Positions 25,684 to 34,158 of a DNA stretch of 64,000 nucleotides are shown piece by piece. The stretch comes from Streptomyces sp. WZ.A104 (lineage in GTDB: Bacteria > Actinomycetota > Actinomycetes > Streptomycetales > Streptomycetaceae). A model generated the notes under the pieces. The model saw nothing but the letters and a program-made list of their open reading frames with translations, had not been told where the DNA came from and ran no database searches. The stretch's first letter is position 1. The number at the start of each line of letters is the position of its first letter. The DNA lies in the NCBI RefSeq assembly GCF_002382885.1, contig NZ_NWVL01000023.1:38872-102871 (forward strand), written 5' to 3'. A program made the translations under genes and the position numbers.

Positions 25684-26847
25684 TTACGCGTCCGCCACCG
25701 AGTCGAAGTCCACCTCCTCGCGCCCCACGCCCTGCGCGTCCGCGTCCACCGAGCGGCGCAGCGCTTCGTGCAGCTTGGCCGGGGTGAGCACCCCGAGGAA
25801 CCGTGCCCCGTCCAGCACCGCCACCCACCCCGCGTCGTGCTGGAGCATCTCGCTGAACGCCTGCTTCAACGGGGCCCCGACCGGCACCCACGCGTCCATC
25901 CGGCGGGCCAGGGTGCCCACCGTCGCCCGTTCCCCGGCCGCCCGCAGCACGTCCGTGGCGACCCAGCCGTGCAGCTCGCCCGAGCCGCCGAGGACCACCG
26001 CCCACCGGGCCCCCGCCGCGACCAGCCGGGCAGCCGCGTCGCCGGCGGGCTCCTCCAGCCGGGCCACGGGCGGCTCCTCCAGGTCCTCCGGCTCGATCGC
26101 GGTGACCGACAGCCGCTTCAGACCCCGGTCGGAGCCGACGAACCGGGCGACGTACGGGGTCGCCGGAGTGCCGAGCACGGCGGCCGGGGTGTCGAACTGC
26201 TCGATGCGCCCCTCCCCGTACACCGCGATCCGGTCGCCCATCCGCACCGCTTCCTCGATGTCGTGCGTCACCATGAGCACCGTCTTGCGCACCCGCTGCT
26301 GGAGGCTCAGGAACTCGTTCTGCAGCCGCTCCCGCACCACCGGGTCCACCGCTCCGAAGGGTTCGTCCATCAGCAGCACCGGCGGATCGGCGGCGAGCGC
26401 CCGTGCCACGCCGACCCGCTGCCGCTGGCCGCCGGAGAGCTGCGCCGGATAGCGCGAGCCGTACGTCGCCGGGTCCAGGCCCACCAGGTCCAGCAGCTCC
26501 GCCGCCCGCTCCCGGGCCCGTGCGCGCTTCCAGCCGACCAGTGCCGGGACGGTCGCGGTGTTGTCCAGGACGGTCCGGTGCGGGAAGAGGCCGACTTGCT
26601 GGATCACATAGCCGATGCGGCGACGCAGCTTGACCGGATCGGTCCCGGCGATGTCCTCGCCGTCCACCAGGATGCGGCCCGAGGTCGGCTCGATCAGCCG
26701 GTTCACCATCATCATCGTGGTGGTCTTGCCGCAGCCGGACGGCCCCACCAGCGTCACCAGCTCACCCTCGGCCACCTCGAAGGACAGCCCGTCGACCGCC
26801 GTCGTCCCGTCCGGGTAGACCTTGCCGACCTGCTCGAACCGGATCAT
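25684..26847 (-). CDS. Betaine/choline-type ABC importer ATPase with CBS domains
   Basis: 387 aa. Walker A GPSGCGKTT (35-43), signature LSGGQRQRVG near 137-146, Walker B VLLMDEPFGAVDP, H-loop VTHDIEEA. After residue 270 comes a CBS pair (WAVVLGGSGELHGWVATDVL; WVAVLDGARFLGVLTPAKL) as in OpuCA/ProV, which senses ionic strength or nucleotides. It is the missing ATPase for the permeases at 21.6-23.0 kb but sits 1.7 kb away on the opposite strand, so the parts are separately transcribed. Confidence 0.93.
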   Translation of the reverse strand: MIRFEQVGKVYPDGTTAVDGLSFEVAEGELVTLVGPSGCGKTTTMMMVNRLIEPTSGRILVDGEDIAGTDPVKLRRRIGYVIQQVGLFPHRTVLDNTATVPALVGWKRARARERAAELLDLVGLDPATYGSRYPAQLSGGQRQRVGVARALAADPPVLLMDEPFGAVDPVVRERLQNEFLSLQQRVRKTVLMVTHDIEEAVRMGDRIAVYGEGRIEQFDTPAAVLGTPATPYVARFVGSDRGLKRLSVTAIEPEDLEEPPVARLEEPAGDAAARLVAAGARWAVVLGGSGELHGWVATDVLRAAGERATVGTLARRMDAWVPVGAPLKQAFSEMLQHDAGWVAVLDGARFLGVLTPAKLHEALRRSVDADAQGVGREEVDFDSVADA

Positions 26848-26892
26848 GTCTGCACGCTAGGAGCGCCCCGGCCGCCGCGCACACGGGCCGGG

Positions 26893-27020
26893 ACCGTACG
26901 GGGCACGGCCGCCTCCGCCGTACGATCCCGCGCCGCCTTCGCCGTACGGTCCAGGCTCCCACTTCCGTACGGGCTTCGGCTCCCACCCACGTACGGCCCC
27001 GGCTCCCACCTCCGTACGGG
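26893..27020. repeat. Degenerate CGTACG-containing repeat in a divergent promoter region
   Basis: Three 20-bp units of GGCTCCCACxTCCGTACGGG at 26954-26973, 26978-26997 and 27001-27020 (spacing 24 and 23), preceded by three looser CCGTACG copies from 26893. The block lies between the divergent ATPase and peptidase starts, so it could be a binding array or a coding relic. Confidence 0.7.
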
Positions 27021-27108
27021 CACGGCCCCTTCGCCGACCGGCCGTGGGCATGTGCTGAACTGGGCGCTTCGCCCGGATCAGCCCGCACCCCGGATTCAGG
27101 AGTTCCCC

Positions 27109-28404
27109 GTGAGCAGTTACCGGCAGCCCGGTGTCGTCCTCACCGACCGGCGTTTCACCGTGCCCCTGGACCACAGCGACCCCGGCGGCGAGCAGATCGA
27201 GGTCTACGGCAGGGAGGCGGTGGCGGCCTCCCGGGCCGGTGACGAGCTGCCCTGGCTGGTCTATCTGGAGGGCGGCCCCGGCTTCGGCGCGCGCCGGTTC
27301 GTCGGCACGGAGGCCTGGCTCGGCCGCGCCCTGCGCGAGTTCCGGGTCCTCCTCCTCGACCAGCGCGGCACCGGACTGTCCACCCCCGCCAACCGGCAGA
27401 CCCTGCCGCTGCGCGGCGGCCCGCGCGAACAGGCCGACTACCTCGCCCACTTCCGCTCCGACTCCATCGTCCGCGACTGCGAGCTGATCCGGCCCCGGCT
27501 CACCGGCGGAGCCCCCTGGACGGTCCTCGGCCAGTCCTTCGGCGGGTTCTGCGCCGTCCGCTATCTCTCCTCGGCGCCCGAGGGCCTCGCGGCGGTGCTC
27601 ATCACCGGTGGGCTGCCCTCGCTGGACGCCCACGCGGACGACGTCTACCGGGCCGCGTACCCCCGTATCGAACGCAAGGTCGCCGCCCACTACGCCCGCT
27701 ACCCGCAGGACGTCGAGCGTGCCCGCGCCATCGCCGCCCACCTGGCCGAGCACCGGCCGGAGAGCGCCGGACACCGGCTGACGCCCGAGGGCTTCCAGTC
27801 GCTCGGCATCCTGCTGGGCTCGGGCAGCGGCAGCCACCAGCTCCACTACCTGCTGGAGAACGCCTTCGTCCGCACCCCGCACGGCACGGAACTCTCCGAC
27901 ACCTTCCAGGAGGCCCTGCGCACCGCCACGTCCTTTGCCGGGCACCCCCTGTACGCCCTGCTGCACGAGGCCATCTACGGGCAGGGCGAACGCGCCACGG
28001 CCTGGTCCGCCGAACGCGTACGGGGCGAGTTCCCGCAGTTCGACGCGGCGGCCGCGCTGAAGGGCGACGGGCCCCTCCTCCTCACCGGCGAGACCATCCA
28101 CCCCTGGCACTTCGACGTCGACCCCGCGCTGCGCCCGCTGCGCGAGACCGCCGAACTCCTCGCGCGGCGCACGGACTGGCCCGTCCTCTACGACCCCGAG
28201 CGGCTCGCCGCCAACGAGGTCCCCGCCGCGGCGGCCGTCTACCACGACGACATGTACGTCGATACCGCCGACTCGCTGCGCACGGCGGCGGCGATCCGCG
28301 GGCTGCGCACCTGGGTCACCAACGAGTACGAGCACGACGGGGTGCGCGCGGGCGGCCCCCGGGTGCTCGACCGGCTGCTCGCGCTGGTGCGGGGTGAGGC
28401 CTGA
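27109..28404 (+). CDS. Proline iminopeptidase-like alpha/beta hydrolase (S33)
   Basis: 431 aa from GTG 27109, with AGGAG six bases upstream. Oxyanion region EGGPGFG (near 59-65), DQRGTGLS (near 84-91) and nucleophile elbow GQSFGG (near 142-147, Ser nucleophile); the C-terminal NEYEHDG supplies the likely His. The Asp is probably in the TGETIHPWHFD area. S33 enzymes release N-terminal proline or cleave related esters. No signal peptide, so cytoplasmic. Confidence 0.87.
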   Translation: MSSYRQPGVVLTDRRFTVPLDHSDPGGEQIEVYGREAVAASRAGDELPWLVYLEGGPGFGARRFVGTEAWLGRALREFRVLLLDQRGTGLSTPANRQTLPLRGGPREQADYLAHFRSDSIVRDCELIRPRLTGGAPWTVLGQSFGGFCAVRYLSSAPEGLAAVLITGGLPSLDAHADDVYRAAYPRIERKVAAHYARYPQDVERARAIAAHLAEHRPESAGHRLTPEGFQSLGILLGSGSGSHQLHYLLENAFVRTPHGTELSDTFQEALRTATSFAGHPLYALLHEAIYGQGERATAWSAERVRGEFPQFDAAAALKGDGPLLLTGETIHPWHFDVDPALRPLRETAELLARRTDWPVLYDPERLAANEVPAAAAVYHDDMYVDTADSLRTAAAIRGLRTWVTNEYEHDGVRAGGPRVLDRLLALVRGEA

Positions 28405-28422
28405 CCGCACGGCCGGAGCCGT

Positions 28423-28450
28423 CCGGGGGCCCGCGCGGCGCTGCCCCCGG
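28423..28450. terminator. Bidirectional terminator between peptidase and rhodanese genes
   Basis: 8-bp stem CCGGGGGC/GCCCCCGG with a 12-nt loop between two convergent genes. Confidence 0.65.
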
Positions 28451-28451
28451 A

Positions 28452-29024
28452 TCAGCGCTGGAGGGCCTCCAGGGTGGCGTCCAGGTCGGTGGCCGAGCGC
28501 GGGGCCCGGTTGTGCGGCAGCTTCGAGAGGACCGAGGCCATCCCGCAGGTGTTGCTGAGCGCCGAGTAGACGAGGCCCGTGCCGATGCCGGCGGACAGCC
28601 AGCGCGCCGCCGGGTAGCGGACGCCCGCCGCGAGACCGGCCACCACCAGTGAGCCCGCGACAAGCCGCACCTGACGCTCCATGGGCCAGGTGGTGCGCGC
28701 GCCCTCGGGGCGGTCCAGGCCGCGGCCGTCGCCCTGCCAGGCCGAGGTGCCGCCGGTCAGGGTCGCGGCCTCGATGTCCGCGCCCGCGAGGATCTCGCAG
28801 GCCCGCGTGGAGCGGACCCCGGAGGCGCACACCACCAGCAGCGAACCGCGCGCCGAGGCGGACTTGAGGGCGGGCAGCGCGTCGGGAAGCTTGTCGAGCG
28901 GGATGTTCAGGGCGCCGGGCACATGTCCCGCCGCGTACTCGCCGGGAGCCCGCACGTCGATGACGGTGAACTCCTCCAAGCGGGCTGCGGCCTGGGCGGG
29001 GGAGAGAGATGCGGGGCTGGTCAC
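28452..29024 (-). CDS. Membrane-anchored rhodanese (YgaP-like)
   Basis: 190 aa from GTG 29024. Residues 1-105 are a rhodanese domain with the active-site loop VVCASGVRS (catalytic Cys near 66), and residues about 115-165 form a DUF2892-type two-helix membrane anchor (RLVAGSLVVAGLAAGVRY; WLSAGIGTGLVYSALSNTCGM). Similar proteins move sulfane sulfur at the inner membrane. AGGA lies nine bases before the start. Confidence 0.87.
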   Translation of the reverse strand: MTSPASLSPAQAAARLEEFTVIDVRAPGEYAAGHVPGALNIPLDKLPDALPALKSASARGSLLVVCASGVRSTRACEILAGADIEAATLTGGTSAWQGDGRGLDRPEGARTTWPMERQVRLVAGSLVVAGLAAGVRYPAARWLSAGIGTGLVYSALSNTCGMASVLSKLPHNRAPRSATDLDATLEALQR

Positions 29025-29216
29025 GAGCGGGATTCCTTTCGTTCACCGGGGCTGCGCGAGAGGGCAGGGACTCTACACGTGAGTCCGGCACCGAGGGGCG
29101 GTCCCGCGTTCCGTATCCGGGCCGTGGGATGTGCGCCCCCTGGGCCCTGCCGAGAAGTCCGGCCGGACTTCGGGTGCCGTACTCCGGGCCCCGAGGCCCG
29201 TGGGTAGCCTGCCGGT

Positions 29217-29951
29217 ATGACGCAGCATCGACTCGAACCCATGCCCGCCGACTGGCAGCGCGCCCTGGCCGTGGTCGCGCACCCCGACGACCTGGAGTAC
29301 GGCGCTGCCGCCGCCGTGGCGGAGTGGACCGACGGCGGCCGCGAGGTCGTCTATCTCCTGGCCAGCCGAGGCGAGGCCGGGATCGACACCCTCCCGCCGG
29401 AGGAGTGCGCTCCGGTACGGGAGCGGGAGCAGCGGGCCAGTGCCGCCGTCGTCGGCGTACGGACGGTTGAGTTCCTCGACCACCGCGACGGAGTGATCGA
29501 GTACGGCATCGGGCTGCGCCGCGACATCGCCGCGGCCGTCCGGCGCCACCGCCCCGAGCTGGTGGTCACCCTCAACCACCGGGACACCTGGGGCGGGGTC
29601 GCCTGGAACACCCCGGACCACCGCGCGGTCGGGCGCGCCACGCTGGACGCGGTGGCGGACGCGGGCAACCGCTGGATCTTCCCGGAACTGGCCGAGCAGG
29701 GCCTCCAGCCGTGGAACGGGGTGCGCTGGACGGCCGTGGCGGGCAGCGACCGGCCCACCCACGCGGTCGACGCCACGGCGGGCTTCGAACGCTCGGTCCG
29801 GTCGCTGCTGGAGCACCGCGCCTACATCGAGGCGCTGACGCAGGAGGACCCGGAGCGGTACTGCCGGTCCTTCCTGGAAGGCATGGTCGGGGGCGCCGCG
29901 GAGCGGTTCGACGGCCGGCCGGCGGTCACCTTCGAGGTCTTCGCCCACTGA
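29217..29951 (+). CDS. PIG-L family N-acetyl sugar deacetylase
   Basis: 244 aa with the zinc motif AHPDD (22-26) and later HHR-type ligands near NTPDHRAVG (about 122-130). PIG-L proteins deacetylate GlcNAc-containing small molecules; in actinomycetes some act on mycothiol precursors or conjugates. This copy is not next to mycothiol genes, so the substrate stays open. A 192-nt divergent gap separates it from the rhodanese. Confidence 0.85.
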   Translation: MTQHRLEPMPADWQRALAVVAHPDDLEYGAAAAVAEWTDGGREVVYLLASRGEAGIDTLPPEECAPVREREQRASAAVVGVRTVEFLDHRDGVIEYGIGLRRDIAAAVRRHRPELVVTLNHRDTWGGVAWNTPDHRAVGRATLDAVADAGNRWIFPELAEQGLQPWNGVRWTAVAGSDRPTHAVDATAGFERSVRSLLEHRAYIEALTQEDPERYCRSFLEGMVGGAAERFDGRPAVTFEVFAH

Positions 29952-29976
29952 GCGGGCCAGAAACGCTGTTCCCGGA

Positions 29977-30005
29977 TTGACAAACCAGCTTGCCGATCCT
30001 GCAAT
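29977..30005 (+). promoter_or_regulatory. Promoter of the XRE-cupin gene, probably leaderless
   Basis: -35 TTGACA (29977-29982), 17-nt spacer, -10 TGCAAT (30000-30005). Transcription would begin about at the ATG (30012), and there is no Shine-Dalgarno sequence. The palindrome GCAATTGC (30001-30008) overlaps the -10 and could be an autoregulatory site. Confidence 0.6.
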
Positions 30006-30011
30006 TGCGAT

Positions 30012-30617
30012 ATGAAAGAACACGACCGGGACGATCCGGAACTCGAAGCGGTGCTCTCCGGCGTCGGCCCCAGGCTGCGCCGTCTGCGCAAGGATCGCGG
30101 AGTCACCCTCTCCGCGCTCTCGGACGCCACCGGAATCTCCGTCTCCACGCTCTCCCGGCTGGAGTCCGGCGGTCGCCGCCCCAGCCTTGAGCTGATGCTT
30201 CCCATCGCCCGCGCCCACGAGGTGCCGCTCGATGACCTGGTGGGCGCTCCCGCGGTCGGCGACCCCCGGGTACGGGCCACGCCGATCGTGCAGCACGGCC
30301 GGACGATGGTGCCGCTGACCGCCCGTCCCGGCGGGCTTCAGGCGTACAAGATGATCCAGGAGCCCGGCAGCGGCGAGGCGCCGGAGCAGCGCACGCACGA
30401 GGGGTACGAGTGGCTGTTCGTGCTGTCCGGGAAGCTCCGGCTGCTGCTGGCCGAACACGATCTGGTGCTGGAGCCGGGGGAGGCCGCCGAGTTCGACACG
30501 CGACTGCCGCACTGGTTCGGACCGGCGGAGGGCAAGCCGGTGGAGTTTCTCAGTCTCTTCGGCCCGCAGGGCGAGCGCATGCACGTGCGGGCGAAGCCGA
30601 AGCCGAAGCGGGGCTGA
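30012..30617 (+). CDS. XRE-family regulator with C-terminal cupin domain
   Basis: 201 aa. HTH near residues 18-70 (RLRRLRKDRGVTLSALSDATGISVSTLSRLESG) followed by a cupin barrel near 110-190 (HEGYEWLFVLSGKLRLLLAEHDLVLEPGEAAEFDTRLPHWF). This domain pair is typical of small-molecule-sensing repressors of the SutR/PuuR type. The likely target includes its own promoter. The neighbouring PIG-L gene lies upstream on the same strand with 60 nt between. Confidence 0.9.
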   Translation: MKEHDRDDPELEAVLSGVGPRLRRLRKDRGVTLSALSDATGISVSTLSRLESGGRRPSLELMLPIARAHEVPLDDLVGAPAVGDPRVRATPIVQHGRTMVPLTARPGGLQAYKMIQEPGSGEAPEQRTHEGYEWLFVLSGKLRLLLAEHDLVLEPGEAAEFDTRLPHWFGPAEGKPVEFLSLFGPQGERMHVRAKPKPKRG

Positions 30618-30659
30618 GGAGTCCCGCCGTCGGCGGTGTGAAGGTGTTCCCAGACGGGC

Positions 30660-30676
30660 AAGCGACCGCTTAGTAT
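30660..30676 (+). promoter_or_regulatory. TetR-type operator overlapping the -10 of the quinone reductase operon
   Basis: AAGCG-AC-CGCTT (30660-30671) fits the common TetR operator form TnAGCGnnCGCTnA, and TAGTAT (30671-30676) is a good -10 box. The two share a base, so binding would block RNA polymerase. About 68 nt before the start codon. Confidence 0.55.
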
Positions 30677-30743
30677 GCGCCGGAGCAGTGGTAATGCCGA
30701 CAGCGGCAGCGGTTCGATGCCGACAGTGTTGTGGAGGCCCCTC

Positions 30744-31709
30744 ATGCAGGCATGGCGAGTACACCGGAACGGTGAGCCGGGCGAGGTGATGCGCCTGGAG
30801 GAGACGGACCGGCCCACGCCCGGCGAGGGGCAGGTGCTCGTCGAGGTCCGCGCCGCGAACGTCAACTTCCCCGACGCCCTGCTCTGCCGGGGCCAGTACC
30901 AGGTGCGGCCGCCACTGCCGTTCACCCCGGGCGTCGAGGTGTGCGGCACGACCGAGGACGGGCGGCGCGTCCTCGCCACCCCCGCCCTGCCGTACGGCGG
31001 CTTCGCCGACCACGTCGTCGCGGACCAGGCGGCCCTGCTGCCCGCCCCCGAGGCCCTGGACGACGCCGAAGCGGCCGCTCTGCACATCGGCTACCAGACC
31101 GGCTGGTTCGGACTGCACCGCCGCGCGCACCTCCAGCCCGGCGAGACCCTGCTCGTGCACGCGGCGGCGGGCGGCGTCGGCAGCGCCGCCGTCCAGCTCG
31201 GCAAGGCGGCGGGCGCCACCGTCATCGGCGTCGTCGGCGGACCGGAGAAGGCGGCCGTCGCCCGCGAGCTCGGCTGCGACCTGGTCGTCGACCGGCGGAG
31301 CGAGGACATCGTCGGCGCGGTGAAGGAAGCCACCGGCGGGCGCGGTGCGGACGTCGTCTACGACCCGGTCGGCGGCGACGCGTACGCCAAGTCCGTCAAG
31401 TGCGTCGCCTTCGAGGGCCGCGTCCTGGTCGTCGGGTTCGCCAGCGGCGCGATCCCCGCCCCGGCCCTCAACCACGCCCTGGTGAAGAACTACTCGATCG
31501 TCGGGCTGCACTGGGGCCTCTACAACACCAAGGACCCGGCCGCTGTCCGCGCCTGCCATGACGAGCTGACCGAGCTGGCCGCCCAGGGCATCGTCAAACC
31601 CCTGATCAGCGAGCGTGTCGCCATGGCCGGGGCCGCCGACGCCGTCCAGCGCGTCGCCGACGGCACCAGCACCGGCCGCATCGTCGTCCTGCCCGGAGGC
31701 ACCCGATGA
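30744..31709 (+). CDS. NADPH:quinone oxidoreductase-like MDR protein
   Basis: 321 aa. Start ATG 30744 with GGAGG six bases upstream; a longer upstream frame includes the promoter. Zinc-free medium-chain reductase: NVNFPDALLCRGQYQ near 38-52, nucleotide loop HAAAGGVGSAAVQLGKAAGA near 140-160 (AxxGGVG). It reduces quinones or enoyl-type substrates with NADPH. Its stop overlaps the next start by ATGA, tying it to the two acyl-CoA dehydrogenases. Confidence 0.88.
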   Translation: MQAWRVHRNGEPGEVMRLEETDRPTPGEGQVLVEVRAANVNFPDALLCRGQYQVRPPLPFTPGVEVCGTTEDGRRVLATPALPYGGFADHVVADQAALLPAPEALDDAEAAALHIGYQTGWFGLHRRAHLQPGETLLVHAAAGGVGSAAVQLGKAAGATVIGVVGGPEKAAVARELGCDLVVDRRSEDIVGAVKEATGGRGADVVYDPVGGDAYAKSVKCVAFEGRVLVVGFASGAIPAPALNHALVKNYSIVGLHWGLYNTKDPAAVRACHDELTELAAQGIVKPLISERVAMAGAADAVQRVADGTSTGRIVVLPGGTR

Positions 31710-32896
31710 GCCCCGCCGCCGACGCCTCCGAGGTCCGCCGCCGCACCCGCGAGCTGCTCGCCGCCCATCCGCCCGCAACGACCGACCGCACCGACTTCCT
31801 GAAGGCCCGGTTCGACGCGGGCCTCGCCTGGGTCCACTACCCGGTCGGCCTCGGCGGGCTCGACGCGCCCCGCTCCCTCCAGCAGGTCGTGGACGCCGAA
31901 CTCGCCGCCGCCGACGCGCCCGACAACGACCCCCGCCGGATCGGCATCGGCCTCGGCATGGCCGCGCCGACCATCCTCGGCTTCGGCACCGACGAGCAGA
32001 AGCAGCGCTTCCTGCGCCCCCTGTGGGTGGGGGAGGAGGTCTGGTGCCAGCTCTTCAGCGAGCCCGGCGCCGGGTCCGACCTCGCGGCGCTGGCCACCCG
32101 GGCGGTCCGCGACGGCGATGACTGGATCGTCGACGGGCAGAAGGTCTGGACGTCCAGCGCCCACCTCGCCCGCTGGGCCATCCTCATCGCCCGCACCGAC
32201 CCCGGCCTGCCCAAGCACCGGGGCATCAGCTACTTCCTCTGCGACATGACCGACCCCGGCGTCGAGGTCCGGCCGCTGCGCCAGATCACCGGGGAGGCCG
32301 AGTTCAACGAGGTCTTCCTCTCCGGCGTACGCATCCCGGACAGCCACCGGCTCGGACCCGTCGGCGAGGGCTGGAAGGTCGCCCAGACCACCCTGATGAA
32401 CGAGCGCGTCTCCATCGGCGGCTCCCGCATCCCGCGCGAGGGCGGCATGATCGGCCCGGTCTCCGCGACCTGGCGCGAACGCCCCGACCTGCGCACCCAT
32501 GACACCCACCAACGCCTGCTCACCCTCTGGGTGGAGGCCGAGGTCGCCCGGCTCACCGGGGAGCGGCTGCGGCAGCAGCTCGTCGCCGGACAGCCCGGAC
32601 CCGAGGGCTCGGGCATGAAGCTCGCCTTCGCCCGCCTCAACCAGGAGATCAGCGGCCTGGAAGTGGAACTGCTCGGCGACGAGGGCCTGTTGTACGGCGA
32701 CTGGACCATGCGCCGCCCGGAGCTGGTCGACTTCACCGGACGCGACGCCGGCTACCGCTATCTGCGGTCCAAGGGGAACTCCATCGAGGGCGGCACCAGC
32801 GAGGTCCTGCTGAACATCGTCGCCGAGCGCGTCCTCGGCCTGCCCGCCGAACCCCGCAACGACAAGGACGTCGCCTGGAAGGACCTGAGCCGATGA
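31706..32896 (+). CDS. Acyl-CoA dehydrogenase, catalytic subunit
   Basis: 396 aa. FAD contacts WCQLFSEPGAGSDLA near 113-127 and WTSSAH; C-terminal IEGGTSEVLLNIVAERVLGL carries the catalytic Glu in EGGTSE (near 360). Together with the next gene, which lacks this Glu, it looks like a heterotetrameric FadE-type enzyme. Actinobacterial alpha2-beta2 enzymes of this sort handle sterol side chains or bulky acyl-CoAs. ATGA overlaps on both sides. Confidence 0.9.
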   Translation: MSPAADASEVRRRTRELLAAHPPATTDRTDFLKARFDAGLAWVHYPVGLGGLDAPRSLQQVVDAELAAADAPDNDPRRIGIGLGMAAPTILGFGTDEQKQRFLRPLWVGEEVWCQLFSEPGAGSDLAALATRAVRDGDDWIVDGQKVWTSSAHLARWAILIARTDPGLPKHRGISYFLCDMTDPGVEVRPLRQITGEAEFNEVFLSGVRIPDSHRLGPVGEGWKVAQTTLMNERVSIGGSRIPREGGMIGPVSATWRERPDLRTHDTHQRLLTLWVEAEVARLTGERLRQQLVAGQPGPEGSGMKLAFARLNQEISGLEVELLGDEGLLYGDWTMRRPELVDFTGRDAGYRYLRSKGNSIEGGTSEVLLNIVAERVLGLPAEPRNDKDVAWKDLSR

Positions 32897-34011
32897 CCGC
32901 GACCGCCCAGCCGCCCGCCACCCCCGACCTCCTCTACTCCCAGGACGAGGAGGACCTGCGCTCCGCCGTACGCGCCCTCCTCGCCGACCGGGCCGACGCG
33001 CCGACGGTGATCGCGGCGACCGAGTCCGACACGCCGTACGACCCGCGGCTCTGGGAGGCACTCGCCTCCGGCATCGGCGCCGCCGGACTCCTCGTGCCGG
33101 AGAAGCTCGGCGGCCAGGGAGCATCCCACCGCGAGGCCGCCGTGGTCCTGGAGGAGCTGGGCCGCAGCGTGGCCCCGGCCCCCTATCTGACCAGCTCCGT
33201 GGTGGCCACCGAGACGCTGCTCGCACTCGGCGGGGACGACGGACCGGCCGCCGCTCTCGTCGGTGAACTGGCCTCCGGCGCCCGTACGGCGGTGCTCGCC
33301 GTGCCCTTGGGGACCGCGCCCGCAGGCTCCCAGAAGGCCACGGCCTCGCTGGACGGCACGGTCCGGGGCGTCGCGGACGCGGCCGTGGCGGACGTCCTGC
33401 TGGTGCCGACCGCCGAAGGCCTGTACGCGGTCGAGGCGACGGCCCCCGGGGTGGCGGTCGCCCCCCTCGTACCGCTCGACCTGACCCGCCCGCTCGCCAC
33501 CCTCACCCTCTCCGGTGCGACAGGGACCCTGCTCGCAGACGCGGACGCGAGCGCCGCCGCCGTACGGCGCGGGCTGCTCGCCGGGGCCGGGCTGCTCGCC
33601 TCCGAACAGCTCGGGATCGCCGAGTGGTGCCTGACCGAGACCGTCCGGCACACCCGCGAACGGCACCAGTTCAACCGGCCTGTGGGCTCGTTCCAGTCGC
33701 TCAAGCACCGGATGGCCCGGCTCTGGCTGGAGGTCGTCTCGGCCCGTGCCGCCGCCCGCGGCGCCGCCGACGCCCTCGCCACCGGCAGCCCGGACGCCCC
33801 GCTCGCCGTCGCCGTGGCCCAGGCGTACTGCTCCGGCGTCGCGGTCCACGCCGCCGAGGAGTGCGTACAGCTGCACGGCGGGATCGGGATGACGTGGGAG
33901 CACCCGGCGCACCTGTACCTCAAGCGCGCCAAGGCGGACTCCATCGCCTACGGCACGGCGGGCAGCCACCGTGCGGCCGTCGCGGAGCTGGCGGAACTCC
34001 CGGCTCCGTAG
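32893..34011 (+). CDS. Acyl-CoA dehydrogenase, non-catalytic partner subunit
   Basis: 372 aa, ACAD fold (LLVPEKLGGQGASHREAAVVLEELGR near 55-80; RERHQFNRPVGSFQSLKHRMA near 252; CVQLHGGIGMTWEHPAHLYLKRAK near 318-341). The region where the catalytic Glu should be reads SIAYGTAGSHR, with Tyr and no Glu. It therefore probably cannot act alone and pairs with the preceding subunit. Last gene of the operon; a terminator follows. Confidence 0.88.
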   Translation: MTATAQPPATPDLLYSQDEEDLRSAVRALLADRADAPTVIAATESDTPYDPRLWEALASGIGAAGLLVPEKLGGQGASHREAAVVLEELGRSVAPAPYLTSSVVATETLLALGGDDGPAAALVGELASGARTAVLAVPLGTAPAGSQKATASLDGTVRGVADAAVADVLLVPTAEGLYAVEATAPGVAVAPLVPLDLTRPLATLTLSGATGTLLADADASAAAVRRGLLAGAGLLASEQLGIAEWCLTETVRHTRERHQFNRPVGSFQSLKHRMARLWLEVVSARAAARGAADALATGSPDAPLAVAVAQAYCSGVAVHAAEECVQLHGGIGMTWEHPAHLYLKRAKADSIAYGTAGSHRAAVAELAELPAP

Positions 34012-34045
34012 CCCTCACGGCTGCCGCGCGCATCCGGACCACCGG

Positions 34046-34095
34046 CCCCGGTACCCCCGTCCCACCTGCTGAGGCGGGGTGTACCGGGGTCTTTT
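34046..34095 (+). terminator. Intrinsic terminator after the acyl-CoA dehydrogenase operon
   Basis: Near-perfect stem CCCCGGTACCCCCG with CGGGGTGTACCGGGG, followed by TCTTTT, an unusually clear U-tract for this genome. Confidence 0.85.
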
Positions 34096-34114
34096 ACGTG
34101 CTGTTTAATTGCGT

Positions 34115-34132
34115 ACTGTTCGCAACAACAGT
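34115..34132 (+). promoter_or_regulatory. Operator-like inverted repeat before the peptide ABC operon
   Basis: ACTGTT-N6-AACAGT with perfect 6-bp arms. TTTAAT at 34104-34109 can serve as -10 box, placing the repeat over the start of transcription. Confidence 0.5.
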
Positions 34133-34158
34133 CGATCTTGAACAGGGATGTGCAGAGT

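Noticed and set aside
26893..27020. CGTACG repeats as a CRISPR array
   Set aside because: Units are short, unequal and contiguous without unique spacers; no cas genes.
25666..27108. Plus-strand extension of the S33 peptidase frame upstream of GTG 27109
   Set aside because: It is antisense to the ABC ATPase and has a His/Arg/Pro-rich shadow composition; the GTG has a good ribosome site.
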